Assembly (NCBI RefSeq): GCF_036711975.1
Contig: NC_091967.1
Location: 2,418,001-2,482,000 of the forward strand
DNA from: Onthophagus taurus
Taxonomy: Eukaryota; Arthropoda; Insecta; Coleoptera; Scarabaeidae
Direction of reading: 5' to 3'
DNA: 64,000 nucleotides
In this document: piece by piece, positions 32,242-42,919 of the stretch
How positions within the stretch are numbered: the stretch's first letter is position 1
How the letters are laid out: each line of letters starts with the position of its first letter
Program-made: the position numbers and the translations under genes
The notes under the pieces: generated by a model
The model's database searches: none
What the model was told of the DNA's origin: nothing
Seen by the model: only the letters and a program-made list of their open reading frames with translations

Positions 32242-32600
32242 TTTGAAATCGAAGCGTCCATTCAAATTTCCCGCCGTTACGGAAAACAAAGGAAGTAGGT
32301 TAGTTTTTTGGCGGCCGTTAGAGGTTATTTATCGCTTAACCTATTTGTGCCCTAAAAAATATCATTATTTAAAATTTGTGCTCGGTAATGAAACGGCGAA
32401 ACGATGAAAACGATCGAACGAACCGATTTTTAAATCGCTTACCTTAAAGTGTCAAGTAAAAAAAGTCCGCCTTCGACTGTGTGACACTTAGCGCAGCCAT
32501 TTGCTGAACGTCGCAAAGGTCTAGACGCTTATCTTTCACGAATATTGGTTAGGTTTTAAGTTTATTCTATGTTTATCGGGGTAAGTGTTACTTTTTTACA
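32242..32600. promoter_or_regulatory. Probable divergent promoter and non-coding first exon for the zinc-finger gene
   Basis: The sequence between the Artemis start and 32580 is less AT-rich than its surroundings and ends in a textbook donor (ggg then gtaagtg at 32581). The only strong downstream acceptor on this strand is tttattacag at about 37503, directly before the zinc-finger start codon. I infer a head-to-head promoter with a non-coding first exon near 32480-32580 and a 4.9-kb 5' UTR intron. No TATA box is evident. Confidence 0.4.
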
Positions 32601-33179
32601 TTGATTTTCATTGACGATCGCGAGGTAACGTACCGAAACGTACGTTTTACGTTTAACCAACTGTCTCGACGGATTTATGTAATTGTAATTGTCTGATTTT
32701 CTGGACCCCATTTTCGTTACATCGGGTTATAGGCTATGGCGCGGTTTTGTTACGCTATTTATACAAAGCGTTTTTTACTTTATTTCGGCTTTTCCGGCGA
32801 TTTTTTTCATTCATTTTTAATTTATTAACGATCATCGATATTTTCTATTTGTTTACATTTTAAAAAGCTTTGTTAACCTCAATTAAGCATAACCTCACTT
32901 GTCAACAGAGGTGGTAACCTATAAAAGTCCAGTTTACACGCTCAATTTTTATTACATTATTTACAACATCTTATTTAACTTATAAGATTATTATTTTAAT
33001 TTTACAGCATTACAATTATTATAATATATGGATTGAACTCAACTAGGACAACTACAGAGAATTTTAATATAAAAAATATTTTTGAAACTTTATTACAATA
33101 TTTAGCATACTTTCACTGCATACAGGGTTTACTTATTCCTTTATTTACTTTAGTTAAGATAAATCTATATCAGGAAATG

Positions 33180-34180
33180 TTACCGGAGCCCTCAGAAGAT
33201 GAATTAAATTTTTTAATAATTATTAAAGAATGTAAGAACCTCCAATAGGAGCAGAAATGGAGTGAAACATAAACCAACCCCAAATGGAAAGAGCAGATAC
33301 AATCAATGCAATAAACATCAAAAAGACTCTTGAAGAATAAATAAATTGTTTTAAGATTTAATTTAAATTTGTCAATATTAGATGCACCACAAATAACAAT
33401 AACCAAGATGTAATCAGATGTTAACCAAAAGTTAAATTCAATGGAAGATAAATACAACAACATACTTATCATGTTTAATGAACAAATTGAGATTAATAAA
33501 CAGTTACAAATGGATGTTGAGGGTATGAGGAAAGAAATTGGAATGTTGAACAAGATAAGAACAAGAGGGAACAGGAAAAACTTGAACATCATGAAGGCAA
33601 TAGCTAACTCTCTTAATATTGAATTAGAAGAGATTGAAGCATTTAGATTGTATAACCTATTAAAGTTATATTTGGGCACAAACAGGATGAATTGAACTTT
33701 GTTAAAAAGAGAAAGGATAAAATTACAACAGAAAGACTGGGTTATGAGGGAACCAATAGATAGATAGATAGCCATTTATTATCACCAACAAAAAGAAACA
33801 ACTCATAAATTTTTGTACATTTAACACTAAATTAATATTAATATTGTAATCTTAACCTTTCATTTATGATACAATTTAACAAATTAAAATTTCATCTTGA
33901 CTCTTGCTTGTTTTGGTGACTATTTCATTGTTAACCATGGCATTTCTATGATATAAAGCCATACTTTTTTGTATATCTACTTCATTCTATTCCATTCTTG
34001 TTGGTGAGGGAACCAATAACAAGGTTTATTTCAATGATTAGTTAACAAAGTACAATCAGGAATTGTTTAAAATCACGAAAGAGTTTGGTCATGGAAATGA
34101 GTATAAGTATGTTTGGGTTAAAAATGGAAAGATAATGCTTAAAAAGACTGATGAATCCAAACCCATTTTCATAAACTGTG
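33180..34180 (+). mobile_element. Non-LTR ORF1 remnant (coiled coil plus FP-like C-terminus), split
   Basis: At 33441-33695 a coiled-coil-like segment (MEDKYNNILIMFNEQIEIN...) is followed by ERLGYEG near 33730. After an inserted element the reading resumes at 34020 as NNKVYFND, LFKITKEFG, YKYVWVKNGKIMLKK and PIFIN. This order resembles the gag-like ORF1 of some insect non-LTR elements, whose C-terminus resembles baculovirus FP proteins. Stops are present and no RT follows, because a truncated Tc1 adjoins at about 34185. Confidence 0.6.
33759..34004 (-). mobile_element. 5'-truncated non-LTR insertion with 14-bp target duplication
   Basis: A 246-bp insert is bounded by perfect 14-bp duplications, tgagggaaccaata at 33745-33758 and 34005-34018. 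Its 3' end on the minus strand is a (TATC)n microsatellite after aaatggct, as in 3' ends of some CR1/L2-like elements. It contains no coding sequence I can identify, so it could also be a SINE sharing such a tail. Confidence 0.82.
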
Positions 34181-34184
34181 CTGA

Positions 34185-35021
34185 TGAGTCTACATCGACG
34201 GTTAAGAGGAGGCTGAAGGATGCAGGACTCATTGGTCGACGGCTGGTAAAGAAACCACTCGTTTTAGCTAAGAACAGAACACGTGGAGTAGGCGAAAGCG
34301 CCCCTCAACTGCACCTGGCAGCAGTGGGAGAACGTCTCTATTCACAACTGATGGCATATCGTGCATACGCCATCCTACGGGCATTTGCTTCAATTCCAAG
34401 TACCTGCTTCCCAGGATGAAGCATGTCGGTGGTTCCATCATGGTGTGGGGGTGCTTCAGCGCTGCTATCACTGCCCCTCTGGGCACCATGGACCGCCAGA
34501 AGTACAGGGACTGTCTGCAAGATGACATGCTTCCCTGGCCATGCAAAAACATGGGTCGGTGTTGGCTTCGAACCACTGTGAGACACTCTTTGACACAAGT
34601 TGACGAGCGTTCGGGCCACTTCCGCCGACGAAAAGCTCCAACAGTTGCAGGCGAAGTGGGTGAAGGTCGACCAGTCCACTATCGATGCATTGATCGATTC
34701 CATGCCCAGATGTCAGGCAGTGATCAACAGGATGGGTTACTCAACCAAGTACTAGGTTGCTCTACATGACTGATTGCCGTTCACGATTCTTATGTTGATA
34801 TTTCCTGAGTTATGATTTATTTTTGTTGACATCGCTTTATTTTAGCGTATTTTAGTAAAAATAATTTTTTAATAACTCAAATTTGAGACGGATTCTTCTA
34901 CACAAGTCTATGTCATGTGAAATACATTGCAAAAACTATGGTGAAAAACTGCTTTTATAAAGTTTCAAAAAAATTATGTGGCAAAAACTAAATTATCATT
35001 ATACTTTTGAGCGGTACTGTA
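34185..35021 (+). mobile_element. Tc1 transposon, 5'-truncated and internally deleted
   Basis: From 34190 the plus strand reads STVKRRLKDAGLIGRR (the second HTH of Tc1 transposases), then KPLVLAKNR. Homology resumes at 34420 with GGSIMVWGCFS and QKYRDCLQDDMLPW. The section with the first catalytic Asp is missing or scrambled, and stops interrupt the C-terminus. The right terminal repeat is recognisable at 34988-35021: on the minus strand it reads tacagtaccgctcaaaag, a typical Tc1 end next to a TA. The left terminal repeat is absent. Confidence 0.85.
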
Positions 35022-35810
35022 TACCTGTTATGAACTCTTATAAAGTTCATTTTTTTTCTATAATACCTGTCAAATTGTTGTAAAGTTGGCAAAATTAACA
35101 GGGAGTTTTGTTTTATCATGTTTTGAAATAGATATGTCACACTGACGTTTGAGCTTTCGTTATTCAAAAAGAAAAGGTGCATAAAAAACGCTTTTACAAT
35201 AAATATGTACTTCGTTAAAATCGTATTTATCTAAAAATTTATTAGTATTTTAACCTCAACTATTTAGTTATTGAAAATGTTACTAAAAATCAGGAAAACA
35301 ACAAATTTTATAAGGGTCCTAGATAATACCAACAGAAACCCTAAAAAATTTACATTGACAAGTATTATAGAAAAAAAACGAAGTATATGTTTGTTTGGGA
35401 ATAAACAATAAATTAAAAAAAAAGTAAGGTATAGTACCAACATCAAATGAGTTGTTTGGTTTCAAATACCCTTAAGTCCAAATTTTTCGATTTTGAGAAA
35501 ACGGCAAAAAAGTATTTTGGGATGATTTTGGCGTTAATAATTCAAACATAATTTATTTGTTATTAGAAGACTTACTGAAGTTTCAAAAATTCTATAACCA
35601 CGTCTTTTGAAATAGATATAAAAATCACAAAGTGGATTTAAAAATGGTGTTTGGTTGCGTTTGCTACCAAACTGTGGATTAAGGCTCATTTGAATCTGAA
35701 CAAAATGGATTAGGCATGAATTGAAAGTGAATCAAATCTCTTTGTAGCTAATAACAGGAAACTTTATTTTTTAAAAGATATGTTATTTAAAAACTGTACT
35801 TAAAAAACTC
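35022..35810. other. Non-coding AT-rich stretch
   Basis: No gene, terminal repeat or tandem structure recognised. If the first-exon model is right, it lies inside the 5' UTR intron of the zinc-finger gene. Confidence 0.4.
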
Positions 35811-37016
35811 TTAAACTGTAACATCAGGTATATTTTCGGTTGATTCACATAAACTAGGCTCTTCGTCCCCACTGTCTTCTCGAGAATCGCCAGGAATATT
35901 ATTGTTCTGAAATTTTCCCAACACATCTCTATAATAAGCCAAATTTTCTACCGCTCTCCAGTTCTTTCCATAATGTTTGCTTAACAAGTTATTTACATCT
36001 CTCATTTTCAGATCTTTTGGTTTCACTCCGGTAGGAATTTCTTTTGGCTGGATATTCATGGCGGTTTGGTTTTTCCTAAAAACTCCTTTGAATGTTCCGG
36101 TGTCTAAACGGTAAGATAACTCACCTCGAATGGTGATGGCGTTTTTTTGCCACGTCGTATAATATATCTCTTACATTGGTTAAATTTAAAATGCCACTGA
36201 GACACTGGCTTAAGGATTTTTTGACCAGCACCTTTCCAATCACTATCGGGAACATCTTTTCCAAGTTTAAAAACAGTAGCATGTTCTTGAAAAATATTTA
36301 TGTACTCTTCTGGCATTACAATTTCTTCTTTCGTTCTTATTTCTTTTTCGATAGTAGCAAAAACCCTGTCAGGTGGAATGTAGGAGTGCCCAACCACTGG
36401 GAATACCAGCTCGATTGTTCTAATAGAACTGCTTATACTGCTTAGCCATTTGAACAACATACATATCATAATGGTATTTTTATTTTGGCCGCCGCATCCA
36501 TCGGCGACCAATCGAAGTGTATCTATTCCCTCTAAGTTACTATTGTTTAAAGTGTAAAAGACGCAGCTTGCGATTTCGTTGGCGCCCTTGGCATGTTCAT
36601 CTTCAGTCCACGTAAAAATTTTAACATTATCTTTTGTTAACGGAGCATGTGAGTGCCCCACTACAGTAGTGAAGTTGTAAATGTACAGTTGTCTACTATA
36701 ATAGGTACTTTGATCTGGTATTTTGGGCAATACCAAGTTTTTCTGACAATCAAAAGAAATTGTCAGAAGGCCGTCCCATTTCTCTTTTAGCTGTTCAAAA
36801 AATGCTTTGGCCCTGAGCTTATGTATTCGGTATTCTGTAGTTAGCACTGTTTTAATAGATGCAACCTTTTCATTTTTAATTTTTTCCCGGAGTTCAAGAC
36901 ACTTAGAGCAAACATCGGTGCTAGGAGATCCAAAGCCGATGTTGAAGGAAGTATTAAAAATAAATCGAAAGTAGCTCTCTTTAATATCTAAAGGCTGTCT
37001 ATTTGATTTGAATTTT
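35811..37016 (-). pseudogene. DUF7869-type transposon-associated protein, frameshifted
   Basis: An open minus-strand frame runs from about 37016 to 36104 and continues, one base out of frame, to 35811. Recognisable features are FNIGFGSPSTDVCSKC near 36930 (a Cys pair in a GSP context), LREKIKNEK, RQLYIYNFTTVVG near 36690, NEIASCVFY, and the acidic/Gly block LVADGCGGQNKN near 36500, then VFPVVGHSYIPPDRVFATIE. This matches a protein family repeated in many insect genomes and labelled DUF7869, with an RNase H-like look; its mobile element type is not certain. The frameshift near 36115 falls between SYLTV and a resumed DTGTFKGVFRKN. No inverted repeats seen. Confidence 0.65.
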
Positions 37017-37506
37017 TAAGGGATTCGCGAGTTTTTTAATACAAATCATTGAGTATTTTATAAAAAACAACTTTTTCTAACAGATGGCGTATATATCTCA
37101 TTTTTGCCCAAAAATGGATTTAGGGGATATTGAAACCAGACAACTCAAATGGACTACTCATGCAATGATAAAAGTTTTGAAGCTTAACATCACAAAATCT
37201 TATACAAAACAGAAAGATATAAAACTCTGACTAGTTAACATCTTCAAATTCTTCTTCCTTAGATACCTTTCTGATTCGAATGTTGGGGATTTTAATTTTT
37301 TGTGTTCGCAACAATTCAGTTGAGGTTTGTATACATTGTTACGTTGCTTAGCAACGTATTTAACCAACCAATCAGTTTGATTGTTTCAAAGTGACATTTT
37401 GAGGTAAATTTTGAGGTTATGCTTACTATATTGTGTTTAACAAACTCATTAAAATCAAGTTTTTTTTTGATATGATTGATTTAAACGATTTTTTTTATTA
37501 CAGAAA

Positions 37507-37524
37507 ATGACGAGTTCTTTATAA
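37507..37524 (+). promoter_or_regulatory. Upstream ORF before the zinc-finger start codon
   Basis: A five-codon ATG ... TAA frame starts just after the tttattacag acceptor and ends 4 bases before the main ATG at 37529. Such a uORF could lower translation or favour reinitiation. Confidence 0.5.
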
Positions 37525-37528
37525 CGCA

Positions 37529-40489
37529 ATGGAAGAAGGTTTTGCATTAGATTGGGGCGACGCTGTCGTCCAAGAAGAGGAAGTAATATGCGGTATGGAA
37601 AACGAGCCCATGGAAAACATCCTCCCGACGGAAACGCCCGAATTCGCGGACGTTTGCGAAGAAGTAATTGTCCAAGAAAGCGCCAACGAAGAAGAAATAG
37701 TAAATGAAGAAATCGTGAATGATAACGTCGTGTACATCAGCGATAATAACATCCTGGTGATGCAGCAAGGTAACGAAGCTCCGTTTATTGATTGCCAAGT
37801 TGGAGAAGAGGTGGTCGCAGATGAATGGTCGGAAGCGTGCCCGGAAATAGTGGTTGGGGGCGAAGAAAATGTGGTTGGAGAAGGTGACGATGTCCAAGAA
37901 GACATGTCGATTCCCTTGCCTCTTGATCAGGATCAATACACGGCAGCCAGACCATACCCATGCGACTTTTGCAGCAGGAGGTTTCGAAAAAAAGCAAATT
38001 TAATGAATCACATGGTTTCTCACCAAACCGATCGGCCGCACGGTTGCAATTTATGCGGGGTAAGATACATACGCAAGTGTGATTTGATGAACCACCTCAA
38101 AATTCACGCTTACGTACCGGAAAATGTTGAAAACGTCGATGAAGAAACCCCCGACGAGTCGGATTATGAAAAACAAAAACGGCCAAAGCCGTTTTTGAAA
38201 AAACGAAAAAAGCCAAAAGTAAAAGAAGAATTCGATGATTCTCCCGAAGGAAAAGGAGCGTCAAGTTCGAGGAGTTACGATTATGTCGATGAAGATATGA
38301 GGCTAATGGAAGCCATGGAAGAAAATGTTAAATCGGACTACGTCGATTATTTACCTCAAGAAAACCATCCGGTTACCGAGCCGAGATATCCAATAAGCGA
38401 TCCGCGAAAACCGTTCGTTTGCCAACATTGCGGAGTTGGATTTGCAAGGGAAAAAGCGTTAGCGTCTCACGCTAGGGTTCACGCCGGAGACAGTCCTTTT
38501 GAGTGCCAAAAATGCGGGGAAATGTTTTGGGACGCCGCGTTAATGAGGGAACATTTAAGAAATAAACACGGAGATATCGAAGAAGGCTTCGAAGATGAAG
38601 ACGATGAATATTCGGAAGAAGACACAAAATACGGCGAATTTTTCTGCCAAACTTGCGGCGTAACATTTCATCGCATCGAGTTGTTACGGCGACATCAAAA
38701 AATGCATATTAAAGAAGAATTTATTAACGAACCGGATTACGGTCACGTTTGTAATGTTTGTGGTGAATCTTTCACCGGAGCTTTAGATTTATTAGCTCAC
38801 GCAGAGGTACACGCTAGAAATACGGATCACCGTTGTATGATTTGCGGGGAAGTTTGCGCCGACGATCAATCTGTAGCGATTCATGTGCAAGCTAAACATG
38901 GAAAAAATCTACCTCCAAATTCATGTTTACAGTGCGGGCGAATTTGTAAGGATAAGAAAACGTTGGTTAGACACTCTTTGGAGCATACGAAAGAGAAGGT
39001 GCTTACATGCGGGAAATGCCCGAAAACGTTTCATAACCGCGCAAGATTAAAGCGCCATATGTTATCGCATCGAAATAAAGTTGTTGCTTGCGATGTTTGT
39101 GGGGAAGAATTTCCTGATGGGCGTTCGTTAATGAATCACCGCCACAGCCATAGCAGCGTTTCCGGGCGGCAATTTCCATGTAAAGAATGTGGGAAAACCT
39201 TCGGATCGCGGAGTTCTCAACAAATCCATTTAAGGATCCACACAGGTGAGCGTCCTTACGGTTGTAGGTATTGTTGGAAAGCTTTCGCCGATGGGGGAAC
39301 TTTGCGAAAACACGAAAGAATCCACACCGGCGAAAAACCTTACGCGTGCGCTGTATGTCCCAGGGCTTTTAACCAACGTGTCGTATTACGCGAACATATT
39401 CGTTCACACCATTCTGGACCCGATCCGAATTACAGCCATTCCGTGACCCCATATTGTTGCTCAGTATGTTCCGATATGTTTGCAACATCCCAAGATTTAA
39501 TCGTACATTTAATCCATCATTGCGATTTAAACACCGCAATGAGGCGACAACCGCAAGTCGGCCCAAGAAAATACAAAAGAAGACGTAAATTAAAACCGCA
39601 CGAAATCGAATTAATGAATCACATGGATATGGACGAGGAGGACGACAATCACGACGAATTCACCGACGAATCCGACGACGAAAACGACCGGCGTAAAAGG
39701 TCGAAAAAAAAGTCGCCCAAATCGCCCAATAAACAATCATCCTCCGTTCCTACCGGTTTCAACGATGTTGTTAATAGCTTTTCAACTACGATTGAAAACA
39801 TTAGCAGTTTTGTTAAAAACAGTGGGAAAGCTAAAAAAAAAATTAAATTGGAGCAATCTCTTCCATCTCGCCCGAAAATGATACACACCCAAAAAACGAA
39901 AGTTGCCGTTGAAACAACCGAAGGGGGCAAGGTAAGGCATAAAACGAAAACGTTAGTAACAAGAACGCAACCGACCGAATTAAAATCGGCCATGGGGGAA
40001 CGAATTCGGCCGAGAACTAAAAACGTGTCGTACCACGTTTTAACTCCGGATAAATATCCTTTGGCCACTTTCGACGATACCGCTCAAGCTGTAAGTAATT
40101 TGTTAGCTAGTGAAACGCAAAACAATCAAAATGGGTTGGAACATTCACTGGAAAATGCTACGGGTGTTGTTGAGCAGGATAGGAAAAGAAATAATAGTCT
40201 CGAACCTGGTCGATTGATCATTGGGCCTGGTACCAAAGTTATCCGGATCGTTAAAAGTGGAATGATCGTTAAGAATAAACACAAGGACGAGATGGAACCG
40301 GATCAAATCACTCCCGACATTGACACAATGGCGATGCATATAAAACAAGAGGTGTCCGATTCAACACCTTTACATGAATTGGCTGAGTTGTCTATGCAAC
40401 ACGCGCAAAGCATGTTTAAGTGTGAAATGTGTAGTGAAGTGTTTACTGATAGGGCACAGTTGTTGGTGCATGTGCCAATACACATTTGA
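37529..40489 (+). CDS. C2H2 zinc-finger protein with 15 fingers
   Basis: One coding exon, 986 residues. An acidic N-terminus (about 1-140, rich in Glu, Val and Asn) is followed by fingers in groups: two at about 143-195, a basic KRPKPFLKKRKKPK linker, fingers 3-4 (FVCQHCGVGFAREKAL onward), fingers 5-8, then a regular run 9-13 with TGERPY and TGEKPY linkers between 11-12 and 12-13, finger 14 (CCSVCSDMF), and finger 15 at the extreme C-terminus (FKCEMCSEVF...). A long Lys/Glu-rich disordered region lies between 14 and 15. It is probably a nuclear DNA-binding regulator. I cannot assign an orthologue with confidence. No ZAD or BTB domain is visible. The ATG follows a consensus splice acceptor. 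Its GC content is clearly higher than that of the flanks. Confidence 0.93.
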   Translation: MEEGFALDWGDAVVQEEEVICGMENEPMENILPTETPEFADVCEEVIVQESANEEEIVNEEIVNDNVVYISDNNILVMQQGNEAPFIDCQVGEEVVADEWSEACPEIVVGGEENVVGEGDDVQEDMSIPLPLDQDQYTAARPYPCDFCSRRFRKKANLMNHMVSHQTDRPHGCNLCGVRYIRKCDLMNHLKIHAYVPENVENVDEETPDESDYEKQKRPKPFLKKRKKPKVKEEFDDSPEGKGASSSRSYDYVDEDMRLMEAMEENVKSDYVDYLPQENHPVTEPRYPISDPRKPFVCQHCGVGFAREKALASHARVHAGDSPFECQKCGEMFWDAALMREHLRNKHGDIEEGFEDEDDEYSEEDTKYGEFFCQTCGVTFHRIELLRRHQKMHIKEEFINEPDYGHVCNVCGESFTGALDLLAHAEVHARNTDHRCMICGEVCADDQSVAIHVQAKHGKNLPPNSCLQCGRICKDKKTLVRHSLEHTKEKVLTCGKCPKTFHNRARLKRHMLSHRNKVVACDVCGEEFPDGRSLMNHRHSHSSVSGRQFPCKECGKTFGSRSSQQIHLRIHTGERPYGCRYCWKAFADGGTLRKHERIHTGEKPYACAVCPRAFNQRVVLREHIRSHHSGPDPNYSHSVTPYCCSVCSDMFATSQDLIVHLIHHCDLNTAMRRQPQVGPRKYKRRRKLKPHEIELMNHMDMDEEDDNHDEFTDESDDENDRRKRSKKKSPKSPNKQSSSVPTGFNDVVNSFSTTIENISSFVKNSGKAKKKIKLEQSLPSRPKMIHTQKTKVAVETTEGGKVRHKTKTLVTRTQPTELKSAMGERIRPRTKNVSYHVLTPDKYPLATFDDTAQAVSNLLASETQNNQNGLEHSLENATGVVEQDRKRNNSLEPGRLIIGPGTKVIRIVKSGMIVKNKHKDEMEPDQITPDIDTMAMHIKQEVSDSTPLHELAELSMQHAQSMFKCEMCSEVFTDRAQLLVHVPIHI

Positions 40490-41249
40490 TCTTAAAATGA
40501 ATGAAAAAAATAAGGATTTTTATTATTATTTTTTTTTTTTCATAAACATTTAGAAGATTGTACAGTTTATTTGTTTTAGTTTTGATAGAGTTATTCTAAT
40601 TTTGCTTATTTTTTTTTAGAATTTTGTTTAATAGTACCTTAAATATATAATAGTTATATTTAAATAGAAACGAAATGAAAGTTACTTCATTTTTGTTCTA
40701 AATTTGATTGATGCGGTATACTTTTAAAATAGAATTTTTTGTAAAATTTTTTTTACAGCCCGATGTTAATATTACTTTCTCGTGTAATTACTTTATGTTA
40801 AAGTATTACTGCAATATAAAATAATAAAGTATCATAAAAAAACACAAAGTTAAGTTAGTTTATAGTCGTTACTATATTAGCTCGTATTGTTTGTAATATG
40901 TATATAAAGCTATATTATTAAAAAAGATACTATTGATGTTAGAACAGTTTATTGTCTATAATCTTTTCCTGTAATGTAATAAGTGTAATTTACAGAAAAA
41001 AAATGATGAAAACGAGCGTTTTAGCATAAAGGAATGTATGCATCTACTTCAAAAAGTTTTACAATGATGAGTCACAGAAAATGTTTTATTTATTACCAGA
41101 CAGTTATGTACATTTAACACCGTAATAGATATTGAAAAACTTGTATATATTATTGTTTTTTTATTTACACTATCCTAAATTCCAAAAAAATTGTACCAAA
41201 TGTAATCTGAAACACTTTAATTTAGGTATGATGGCTTTTATTACGCACA
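40490..41249. other. 3' flank of the zinc-finger gene
   Basis: AT-rich 3' UTR and flank. An AATAAA at 40823-40828 (in ataataaagt) is a likely poly(A) signal about 330 bp after the stop. No other feature. Confidence 0.5.
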
Positions 41250-42860
41250 CTTACTAGAACTAGTAACATTTTTAGCTAGAATTATCACTAGTATTGTCAC
41301 TAGAACTAATCTACGTCTTTCAAGATTGGTAAGGACGTACTAGGTTTCGTATTAGTTCTAGTGATAGTACTAATGTAACACTTGATTAGTCCAAGTGTGA
41401 TTCCTAATCTTCCTTAACCTTCTTTTACATACTCCCTCCTTGGCTTCTTCTACAAGTTCTGTTTACAATATTTCCTTGCCTCTCTCAACATCGTCAGTTA
41501 CCTTCCTCAATTCTCACTCTGTGCCAACCTTAGCCATAATATTCCTCAACAACACAATTCCAACAAACTAATTTTAAATATTTCTGATGTCTGTCTGAAG
41601 ACGCACGGCTAAATCCGAAACTTTCTAGTTCTAGGTCTAGTGTTAGTTCTAGTTTTACACTAGTACTGTTACTATGTAAAATTAACACTATACCTAGAAC
41701 TAGAATCATTTGGGTTTAGCCGCACGTCTCTAAAGACGGCTAAACCCGAATGATTCTAGTTCTAGGTATAGTGTTAGTTTTAGTTTTACACTTGCACTGT
41801 CACTAGAACTAACACAATACCTAGAACTAGAAACATTCGGATATAGCTGCACATCTCTCAAGACAGCTAAACCCGAATGATTCTAGTTTTAGGTCTTGTG
41901 TTAGTTCTAGTGCTAGTGTAAAACTAGAACTAACACTAGAAACACTCGGATTTACCCGCACGTCTCTCAAGACGGCTAAATCAGTATGATTCTAGTTTTA
42001 AGTCTTGTGTTAGTTCTAGTGATAGTGTAAAACTAGAACTAACACAATACCTAGAACTAGAAACATTCGGGTATAGCTGCACATCTCTCAAGACAGCTAA
42101 ACCCGAATGATTCTAGTTTTAGGTCTTGTGTTAGTTTTAGTGATAGTGCTAGTGTAAAACTAGAACTAACACTAGAAACACTCGGATTTACCCGCACGTC
42201 TCTCAAGACGGCTAAATCAGAATGATTCTAGTTTTAAGTCTTGTGTTAGTTCTAGTGATAGTGTAAAACTAGAACTAACACTAGACCTTGAACTAGAAAG
42301 ATTCGGGTTTAGCTGTGCGTCTTTCAAGACAGCTAAACCCGAATGATTCTAGTTTTAGGTCTTGTGTTAGTTTTAGTGATAGTGCTAGTGTAAAGCTAGA
42401 ACTAACACTAGATCTAGAACTAGAAACATTCGGATTTAGCCGCATGTCTCTCAACACGGCTAAACCCGAATGATTCTAGTTTTAAGTCTTGTGTTAGTTC
42501 TAGTGATATAATGCTAGTGTAAAACTAGAACTAACACTAGACCTTGAACTAGAAAATATCGCGTTTAGCCGTGCGTCCTTAGACTTGTTAGTGTTAGTTC
42601 TAGTTTTAGTTCATAAAAAATGTATCAATTTTCTTTCATTTTATTGAACGTTATATTACTTAATTTAAAAGATACATTGATGAACTAAAACTAGAACTAA
42701 CACTAGAACTAGAAACATTCGGATTTAGCTCTCAAGACGGCTAAACCCGAACGTTTGTAGTACTAGGTCTAGTGATGGTGCCAATGTTAGTTCTAATAGC
42801 TAAAAATAGCACTGGCACTATCACGTCTGGAACTAATACCAGACTTAGACTCACTTTTAC
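41250..42860. repeat. Palindromic CTAG satellite, internal array
   Basis: Degenerate YTAGNN hexamers and their complements alternate with a hairpin of the form gccgcacgtct...agacggctaaacccgaatg. Hairpin centres lie near 41605, 41722, 41855, 41958, 42088, 42195, 42325, 42450, 42570 and 42735, roughly 105-165 bp apart and mostly 117-133. Diverged pieces flank it at 41250-41400 and 42760-42860. It is the same family as 61905-64000, with more divergence between units. Confidence 0.88.
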
Positions 42861-42919
42861 CACCTCTTGATAAATTTAGTGCTTAAAACCGCCGTAACCA
42901 TGGCAACCATCCTCTATAC

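Noticed and set aside
33170-33775. 201-codon minus-strand frame
   Set aside because: It is antisense to the non-LTR ORF1 remnant, hydrophobic as expected from A-rich sense codons, and crosses the border of an inserted element.
37519-40485. Several reverse-strand frames opposite the zinc-finger gene
   Set aside because: They are shadows of a long real coding exon with biased codons.
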